From positions 4,689,501-4,753,500 of the forward strand of contig NZ_CP108514.1 in assembly GCF_035989305.1 (NCBI RefSeq): a stretch of DNA of 64,000 nt, given 5' to 3'. Both the position numbers and the translations under genes were made by a program. The stretch's first letter is position 1, and every line of letters begins with the position of its first letter. Source of the stretch: Streptomyces sp. NBC_01233. GTDB lineage: Bacteria; Actinomycetota; Actinomycetes; Streptomycetales; Streptomycetaceae. Under the pieces are notes generated by a model. It was not told the DNA's origin. It searched no databases and saw only the letters and a program-made list of their open reading frames with translations. This document shows positions 59,124-64,000 of this stretch, in pieces.

Positions 59124-60092
59124 TTGCTGAGGGTGCAGTTCACCACCGAGGACCTGCTCAACGTCACCTTTGCGAGCGAGCCGCTCCCGATGGTGGAGAT
59201 GGCGATGGCCCTGGTCGCCTGGCAGCGCCGGGACGAGCAGGCGGTTTTCGGCCGCTGGCGGAGCCGCGTCAGCCAGGAGATACCGGGCCGGGTCCGGCCT
59301 CTCCTGGACCTGCTGAGGCCCGACGGCGACAACCCGCAGTTCGTCGAGCCGTACTCGCGCACCCTGGACGAGGGGCTGGTGGCCGTACGGGACGCGGGCC
59401 CGCTGCTCACCGCCGACGAGCTCGGCCGCATCGCCGCCCGGGCCCCCGGCCCGGCCTCGTGGCTGCGCGCGCTGTGGGGCCGGGACCGCGAGGCCTGGGA
59501 GCAGCTCGACGGCGCGATCAGGTCCGCGTACGAGGTGCTCATCGCCCCGCAGTGGCCGCGCATCCGGCAGTCCTTCCAGGCGGACGTGGCCTGGCGCAGC
59601 CGGCTGCTGGCCGCGCACGGCATCAAGGCGTGCCTGGCCAGTACGCATCCGCTGGCTGCCTGGACGGGTTCGGTCTTCGAGGTCGGGCTGCCGCCGGACT
59701 ACGCGACCACCCTCGGCGGCCGGGGCCTGCTGCTGATGCCCTCGCCGTTCTGGACGGGGCGCCCGCTGCTCGCCGAGGGCCCGGAAGGCCAGGACGGCAG
59801 GCGCGTGCTGATGTACCCGGCGCTGACCCCGCTCCCGCTGGTCGGACCGGGCCCGGCGGAGGGCGCGCTGGACGCGCTGCTGGGCCGGACCAGGGCGGCC
59901 GTGCTCCAGCTGCTGATCCGGCAGCGCACGACGAGCGAACTGGCCCGCGACCTCGACATCAGCCTGCCCTCGGTCTCCGAACACACCCGCACCCTGCGCG
60001 CGGCCGGCCTGATCACCACCCAGCGCGACGGCAAGGCGGTCCTCCACTCGGCCACCGGCCTGGGCGTGGACCTGCTGCACAGCGGCGGCTGA
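59124..60092 (+). CDS. ArsR-like winged-helix transcriptional regulator
   Basis: A 322-residue protein. The N-terminal ~240 residues are a sensor-like region common in streptomycetes (FTTEDLLNVTFASEPLPMVEMAMAL; WTGSVFEVGLPPDYATTLGGRGLLLMPSPFW). The C-terminal ~75 residues form an ArsR-type helix-turn-helix: RAAVLQLLIRQRTTSELARDLDISLPSVSEHTRTLRAAGLI, then a wing with RDGKAVLHS. The reading frame starts at TTG 59124 after GGGGGG; a GTG three codons later is an alternative. The ligand is unknown. Confidence 0.83.
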   Translation: MLRVQFTTEDLLNVTFASEPLPMVEMAMALVAWQRRDEQAVFGRWRSRVSQEIPGRVRPLLDLLRPDGDNPQFVEPYSRTLDEGLVAVRDAGPLLTADELGRIAARAPGPASWLRALWGRDREAWEQLDGAIRSAYEVLIAPQWPRIRQSFQADVAWRSRLLAAHGIKACLASTHPLAAWTGSVFEVGLPPDYATTLGGRGLLLMPSPFWTGRPLLAEGPEGQDGRRVLMYPALTPLPLVGPGPAEGALDALLGRTRAAVLQLLIRQRTTSELARDLDISLPSVSEHTRTLRAAGLITTQRDGKAVLHSATGLGVDLLHSGG

Positions 60093-60118
60093 GCACACGG
60101 GGCGGCGGGCCCCGGGCG

Positions 60119-60137
60119 GGGGCGCCGTGGGCGCCCC
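60119..60137. terminator. Bidirectional GC hairpin between convergent genes
   Basis: GGGGCGCC at 60119-60126 pairs with GGCGCCCC at 60130-60137 across a three-base loop, between stops at 60092 (plus) and 60156 (minus). Confidence 0.6.
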
Positions 60138-60155
60138 TGCCGCAGGTCCGAGGTG

Positions 60156-61859
60156 TCAGGGAGCCGGGGTGAGCAGAACCGGAAGGGTGGTGACCTCGAC
60201 CGTCCGCTCGGCAGGAACGGCCACGACCGTGCCGTCGAGGTGGTGTACCGCCGTCAGCTTCTGAGGCGCCAGGACGCGGGCGGTGCCCGTCTCGTGCCAG
60301 ACGACCGCCAGTTCGGACCCTTCCCGGTCGAACCGGCACTGCCATACGCCGACCGGCAGCCCCGCCGCCACACCGTTCCCGCACGAGCGGATCCGCGTCC
60401 CGTGCACCCAGCGGCGCAGTTCCTCGACGTACAGGGCGGCCTGGGTCGGCGGCTGCCCGTCGGGCTGCATGACGATGGGGATCTTGCTGCCGCCCCAGTT
60501 GTAGAAGTACATGCGCTGGTAGCGCGCGTACAGGCCGACGAGGAAGAAGCGGACGGCGTTCGCGGAGGCCGCCGGCTCCTCCAGCGGCTTCTGGAGCGGG
60601 ATGTCGTACGTGGTGCCCGTGTTCCACAGCTTCGGGTGCGAGCCGCCCCGGTGGAACGCGCGGTCGATCTCGCCGACCAGGCCGAGCAACTGCTCGGGCG
60701 GGTCCGAGGCGGTGCGCTGGTGCAGCTTGACCCCCGCGACGTCGCAGGAGTCGTACCCGCGCAGCTCGGAGAAGCGCTCAAGCCCGCGCATGCCCGCCGC
60801 GTCCCAGAGCCGGCCCATGGAGGGGCAGACGACGGTCGCGTCCGGGTCGACGGCGTCGAGCACGGCCTTCGCTTCCCGGGTCATCTCGACCAGGGTTTCC
60901 AGGCTCCCGCTGAAGTAGCGGGGGTCGTTGCCCATGACCCAGAGTTCATAGGCGTCGATGCGGCCCCGGTAGCGGTCGGCCACCGCGGCGACGAAGGTCT
61001 TCCAGTCGGCCAGGTCGTCGGGCGGGCTGGTGCGCGATCCGTCGTCGTACGCCGTGCGCGGCCCGTTGGGGCTGGCCCACTCCGGGGTTCCCCCCATCGT
61101 GAAGACCACGGGCAGACCGGCACCGTTCGCGCCCGCCACCAGCCGGTCGAGGATCGACCAGTCGAATTCGCCGCGCCGCGGCTGGATGTTCGACCACCGG
61201 GTCCGGCTGTCCCACAGGCGGACCGTGTCGATCTGGAAGGTGGGCATGGCGCCGGTCGAGGAGTTGAGCGTCATGCCGAAGAGGCCGTTCGGCACGGGGG
61301 TGGGTGCCTGGGTCCAGGGCGCGGCCGCGTTCGGGGCGGGCGCCGAGTGCGCGGCGGCCGGTGCCGGAGTGGTGGAGTGCGCGGAGCCGCTGAGCGAGAC
61401 GACGCACAGCAGGATGAATGCCAGCGAGGCGACGGCGCCGCGGGTGCTCCCGGCCGGCGGGCGGGGTGTCACGGGGGCCGGGGCGGGGGCCGATTCCTGT
61501 GTCACGGCCACCGGCGCAAGGGGGGCTTCCCGTTCGGTTTCCGTGTCCGTGTCCGTGTCCGTTTCCGGAATGGAGGCTGCGACCCAAAAACGGTACAGCT
61601 CGGACAACTGACGGGTATGCGCGCCACATAATCTGGCGATTCGCTCCGCGGTGCCGAATTCGACGGGAATCACGATTCCCCGGCAATAGCGGTGCACCGA
61701 CGAGCGGCTCATATGTGCTTTACGGGCGAGTGTTTCGTAGCTGTAACCCCGTTGGTCTTTCAGCTCGGTGAGGAGGTCTGCGAATTGCTGCCGGGCCCTG
61801 GCCGATCCGGCCGGCCCCGGCTGTCTGCCTTCTGGATGCGTTTCGGTGGACTCGCTCAA
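60156..61859 (-). CDS. Membrane-anchored HTH protein with extracellular glycoside-hydrolase-like domain
   Basis: A 567-residue protein with an unusual order: XRE-like helix-turn-helix (~25-80; YSYETLARKAHMSRSSVHRYCRG), an acidic Asp/Thr run and a Pro/Ala linker, one transmembrane helix (~141-160; VASLAFILLCVVSLSGS), then a TIM-barrel-like domain from ~185 on (FDWSILDRLVAGANGAGLPVVFTMGGTPEWAS, IDAYELWVMGND, PKLWNTGTTYD, MYFYNWGG). The barrel resembles GH39/GH5-like enzymes, but the usual catalytic Glu positions carry Asp312 and Gly415. It may be a sugar or wall sensor that signals straight to DNA. It is divergent from three small secreted-protein genes. Confidence 0.78.
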   Translation of the reverse strand: MSESTETHPEGRQPGPAGSARARQQFADLLTELKDQRGYSYETLARKAHMSRSSVHRYCRGIVIPVEFGTAERIARLCGAHTRQLSELYRFWVAASIPETDTDTDTETEREAPLAPVAVTQESAPAPAPVTPRPPAGSTRGAVASLAFILLCVVSLSGSAHSTTPAPAAAHSAPAPNAAAPWTQAPTPVPNGLFGMTLNSSTGAMPTFQIDTVRLWDSRTRWSNIQPRRGEFDWSILDRLVAGANGAGLPVVFTMGGTPEWASPNGPRTAYDDGSRTSPPDDLADWKTFVAAVADRYRGRIDAYELWVMGNDPRYFSGSLETLVEMTREAKAVLDAVDPDATVVCPSMGRLWDAAGMRGLERFSELRGYDSCDVAGVKLHQRTASDPPEQLLGLVGEIDRAFHRGGSHPKLWNTGTTYDIPLQKPLEEPAASANAVRFFLVGLYARYQRMYFYNWGGSKIPIVMQPDGQPPTQAALYVEELRRWVHGTRIRSCGNGVAAGLPVGVWQCRFDREGSELAVVWHETGTARVLAPQKLTAVHHLDGTVVAVPAERTVEVTTLPVLLTPAP

Positions 61860-62049
61860 GAAAATTCCCCCCTCAGTGCCGGGTGTCTGTCCCAGAGCCC
61901 GGCATATCCGCAGGTCAGGGTGGGTGAACCATCCCAGCGTCCCAGCTTAGACCACAGCGTTGCGGGGCGGCTGTGGCTTTCTGCAGGCTGTGTCGCAGCG
62001 GAGGTCGGAGCCGCCGCGGACAAACAGCTACATCGGAGGAATGCGAGAC

Positions 62050-62469
62050 ATGTCTCTGCTCAATCTGCGCCGCGCGGCGAAAGCCTCAATGGTCACCGCG
62101 GTCGCTTTCGCGGGTATTTCCCTCATGGGTGCCCAGCCCGCTGCGGCGGCGACTGAGGGAACCACCGGCATGGACTGCTGGGCGGCGTGCGGCAAGCTGA
62201 CGAATTCGACCGACCACGGCGTCAGCGTCACGTTGGAATGGGGCACCTCGGATGCGCAGCGCTGGCAGTGGGAGCGCTGGGTGTTCGCCCACTCGTCCAT
62301 GGGTGGAAACGCCAGCGGCGTCGACGTCGACGGGGTCTACATTCCCGGCGGATGCACGGCGTTCGGAAACGTATACGGCTTCGGCTACGTCATCCCCGTG
62401 GTGTGGGGCGGCGGGTGGCACAAGATCCAGGGCGATCAGAACGCGAACCTCGTCGGCGTCTACTGCTGA
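62050..62469 (+). CDS. Small secreted protein (1 of 3), unknown
   Basis: A 139-residue preprotein. Signal peptide ~1-32 (KASMVTAVAFAGISLMGAQPAAAA), mature part ~105 residues with four Cys (MDCWAACGK, GGCTAFG, VGVYC end), Gly/Trp-rich and probably beta-structured. I do not recognise the family. GGAGG is ten bases before ATG 62050, which is preferred over ATG 62041 (spacing too short). It is the first of three consecutive small exported proteins, opposite the HTH-GH gene across a 190-base promoter region. Confidence 0.75.
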   Translation: MSLLNLRRAAKASMVTAVAFAGISLMGAQPAAAATEGTTGMDCWAACGKLTNSTDHGVSVTLEWGTSDAQRWQWERWVFAHSSMGGNASGVDVDGVYIPGGCTAFGNVYGFGYVIPVVWGGGWHKIQGDQNANLVGVYC

Positions 62470-62599
62470 CGGCCGCACCGACCTTTCGGCCACGCCCGAA
62501 AGCATCGCCAGTCCTGTCCCCTTCGGCGGAGCATCGGTGCCGCAGGGGGCGATCACGGGGGAACTGCCCCCTGCCTCATTCGACAAGGGAGACAAGGCA

Positions 62600-62980
62600 A
62601 TGAGCCGTATGACGATCCGCACGAAGCTCGCCGCCGTGGCGGCGGCGAGTGTGATGGCGCTGGGTACGGGGGTCTTGGCGGCGTCGCCCGCGCAGGCCGC
62701 GGACTCGTGGCACGGGTGTCCGTCCGGGGCCGTTTGCATCTACCCGCGCGACGCGGGCTGGAACAACAACGTCCCGTCGGACATCTACTGGGACGGGGTC
62801 TACCAGCTCTACAACCAGGAGGGGATGCACTTCGTGGTCAACAACCAGACCCTGGGCTGGGTCGACCGCCTCTGCTTCGACTCCTGGGGCAACAACTGCG
62901 ACTCGTACGTCCAGCCCCCCGGCACCACCTGGTGGGTGAACCTCTCGCCGATGAACTCGATCAAGCTCGGCCCGCGCTAG
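62600..62980 (+). CDS. Secreted protein (2 of 3), peptidase-inhibitor I36-like
   Basis: A 126-residue preprotein with a signal peptide (~1-33, LGTGVLAASPAQA) and a mature ~90-residue domain opening HGCPSGAVCIYPRDAGW. The CPxGxxC start and beta/gamma-crystallin-like pattern match peptidase inhibitor family I36 (the family of the Streptomyces metalloproteinase inhibitor). Four Cys could form two disulfides. AAGGGAGACAAGG precedes the ATG. Inhibitory activity is inferred; many I36-like proteins are untested. Confidence 0.75.
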   Translation: MSRMTIRTKLAAVAAASVMALGTGVLAASPAQAADSWHGCPSGAVCIYPRDAGWNNNVPSDIYWDGVYQLYNQEGMHFVVNNQTLGWVDRLCFDSWGNNCDSYVQPPGTTWWVNLSPMNSIKLGPR

Positions 62981-63003
62981 GTGTAACCCACGGAGGGGGA
63001 GCA

Positions 63004-63450
63004 ATGCTCAGCAAGATCAGGGGATGGACATCGAAAGCGGCGGCGGTACTCGCGGTGAGTGCGGGTCTGGCGCTGCTGTCGCCGTCGCCCGCATACGCGG
63101 GCGGAGCGTGCACGTTGGCAGGCTGCTCGGAGACGTACAACTACTCGGGGACGTACGCGACGGCCCTGCAGAACTGGACGTGCGGATGGGGCACCACGGG
63201 CTCGTGGTCCACGGGATGCGCGGGCGGCGCGACGTACGGCCTGCCCAACGGGTACAAGACGCCCGATAACCAGGACTGGGACGTGTTCCGCGTCGACGCG
63301 GGATGGTGCTACCGGGTCGTGCTGGAAGTACCCGGCAAGACGTGGGAAGTGACCTACGACCGGCGGGGCTCGTCGACTCCGGTGTACGTGAAGGTCGAGA
63401 ACTGGGGGACGGCGTACATCGTGGGGCAGTCGTCCAGCTCTTGTCCCTGA
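63004..63450 (+). CDS. Small secreted protein (3 of 3), Cys-containing, unknown
   Basis: A 148-residue preprotein with a signal peptide (~1-32; AVLAVSAGLALLSPSPAYA). The mature part has six Cys (ACTLAGCSETY, WTCGWG, GCAGG, GWCYR and SSSCP at the C-terminus) and many Thr/Gly/Trp/Tyr. The even number and the terminal Cys suggest three disulfides. GGAGGGGG lies before the ATG. It is 23 bases after the I36-like gene, in the same direction, so all three are probably one operon ended by the hairpin at 63492. Confidence 0.75.
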   Translation: MLSKIRGWTSKAAAVLAVSAGLALLSPSPAYAGGACTLAGCSETYNYSGTYATALQNWTCGWGTTGSWSTGCAGGATYGLPNGYKTPDNQDWDVFRVDAGWCYRVVLEVPGKTWEVTYDRRGSSTPVYVKVENWGTAYIVGQSSSSCP

Positions 63451-63491
63451 GTCCGGACAGTGGTCCCCGACAGTCCTTGTCGGGCCTGAAG

Positions 63492-63516
63492 GCCCCGGGG
63501 GAATTTCCCCCGGGGC
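63492..63516. terminator. Terminator hairpin after the secreted-protein operon
   Basis: GCCCCGGGGGAA at 63492-63503 pairs with its complement at 63505-63516, followed by TCCTTCTGTTCT. The stem-plus-T-rich tail is a good intrinsic terminator for the plus strand. Confidence 0.75.
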
Positions 63517-63548
63517 TCCTTCTGTTCTGTCGGGTGTGGCAGAAAGTT

Positions 63549-63567
63549 CGAGTTTCAACTAAACTCG
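63549..63567. promoter_or_regulatory. Palindromic operator upstream of the pirin gene
   Basis: CGAGTTT-CAACT-AAACTCG is a perfect 7+5+7 inverted repeat ending 21 bases before the pirin start, in an AT-rich patch that also holds the likely promoter. The spacing and arms fit a MarR- or TetR-type repressor. GAAGGAGG after it is the ribosome site. No regulator gene is in view; one may lie beyond the window. Confidence 0.7.
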
Positions 63568-63588
63568 AAGCAGAAGGAGGTCCTGACC

Positions 63589-64000
63589 ATGCCCGCAGTG
63601 ACTGTTGAGAACCCGTTGACGCTTCCGCGAGTGGCCGAGCCGCAGGCCGCCGTCCCGCGCAAGGTGCTGGCCGTCGTCTCCGCTCCCGGTGGGTTCGAGG
63701 GTGAGGGATTCCCGGTGCGCCGCGCGTTCGCCGGGATCAACTACCAGTACCTCGACCCGTTCATCATGATGGACCAGATGGGCGAGGTGGAGTACGCGCC
63801 GGGCGAGCCCAAGGGCACGCCCTGGCACCCGCACCGCGGCTTCGAGACCGTCACGTACCTGATCGACGGAACCTTCGTCCACCAGGACAGCAACGGCGGC
63901 GGCGGAGTCATCAACGGCGGTGACACGCAGTGGATGACCGCGGGGTCCGGACTGCTGCACATCGAGGCTCCGCCGGAGTCCCTCGTCGTCAGCGGCGGGC
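63589..64000 (+). CDS. Pirin-family protein, N-terminal part (3' end outside window)
   Basis: The first 137 residues of a pirin-like bicupin. The metal-binding region is complete: WHPHRGFETVTYLIDGTFVHQDS provides His, His and Glu ligands (near 82-104), and the second part WMTAGSGLLHIE gives a further His. Pirins bind Fe/Ni/Cu; some oxidise quercetin, others act as redox or regulatory partners. GGAGG lies before ATG 63589. A perfect palindromic operator sits just upstream, suggesting inducible control. Confidence 0.87.
   Translation, partial: MPAVTVENPLTLPRVAEPQAAVPRKVLAVVSAPGGFEGEGFPVRRAFAGINYQYLDPFIMMDQMGEVEYAPGEPKGTPWHPHRGFETVTYLIDGTFVHQDSNGGGGVINGGDTQWMTAGSGLLHIEAPPESLVVSGG

Overview
The window is a 64 kb piece of a Streptomyces-type actinobacterial chromosome. 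The DNA is very GC-rich, start codons are a mix of ATG and GTG with rare TTG, and many operon genes overlap by ATGA or GTGA. Gene families typical of streptomycetes are present: Bpa, a PASTA kinase, DUF397/XRE, DUF4240, SseB, DUF1266 and two branched-chain keto-acid dehydrogenase (BKD) operons. Gene order (paa/hbd, bkd operon with an Lrp regulator, mob/moe, Bpa, ABC-FtsX, two Ser/Thr kinases, an orphan NarL-type regulator, second bkd operon) resembles the conserved core near the replication origin. One perfect and one near-perfect ParB-type 14-bp palindrome fit that location. I saw no rRNA, tRNA, CRISPR, insertion sequence, prophage or antibiotic cluster.

Layout. 1-2983: end of an HTTM membrane protein, an SpoU-family RNA methyltransferase, and a membrane protein divergent from a MerR regulator across a double inverted repeat. 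2996-8706: phenylacetate/acyl-CoA catabolism (paaN; divergent hydroxyacyl-CoA dehydrogenase plus TetR) and a secreted repeat protein. 8772-13031: Lrp regulator divergent from BKD operon 1. 13126-18064: quinone oxidoreductase, the mobA-moeA-K+ channel operon, and the proteasome activator Bpa. 18147-22439: PadR-ABC-FtsX module. 22524-26684: envelope protein and two divergent membrane Ser/Thr kinases. 26761-31966: small flavoprotein-like gene, orphan response regulator, BKD operon 2.

32190-35900: acetyltransferase, SseB protein and an unusual run of genes with broken reading frames. 35949-38324: flavin/F420 protein, DUF1266, mycoredoxin. 38482-40757: papain-like protease with six C-terminal repeats, followed by a chagasin-like inhibitor. 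40729-45252: DUF418, GntR, MFS, AraC. 45249-50568: assorted housekeeping and hypothetical genes, including a LURP-one pseudogene. 50692-56676: thioredoxin/NHL protein, M18 aminopeptidase, a duplicated Cys/His protein, long-chain acyl-CoA dehydrogenase. 56793-58593: ATPase-small protein-XRE-DUF397 module. 58643-60092: SseB and an ArsR-like regulator. 60156-63450: membrane-spanning HTH protein with an extracellular glycosidase-like domain, opposite three small secreted Cys-containing proteins. 63589-end: pirin.

How parts may work together. A near-identical palindrome (ACCGA-N4-TCGGT) lies in the paaN/hydroxyacyl-CoA dehydrogenase promoter region and upstream of BKD operon 1. The TetR gene sits at the end of the first of these units, so it may co-regulate aromatic/acyl-CoA and branched-chain catabolism. 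Other points of interest are the protease-inhibitor pair, the HTH-TM-GH fusion that appears to lack catalytic residues, a C11 tract in a frame-disrupted gene, and three copies of a short GC-rich hairpin repeat, two of them inside coding sequence.
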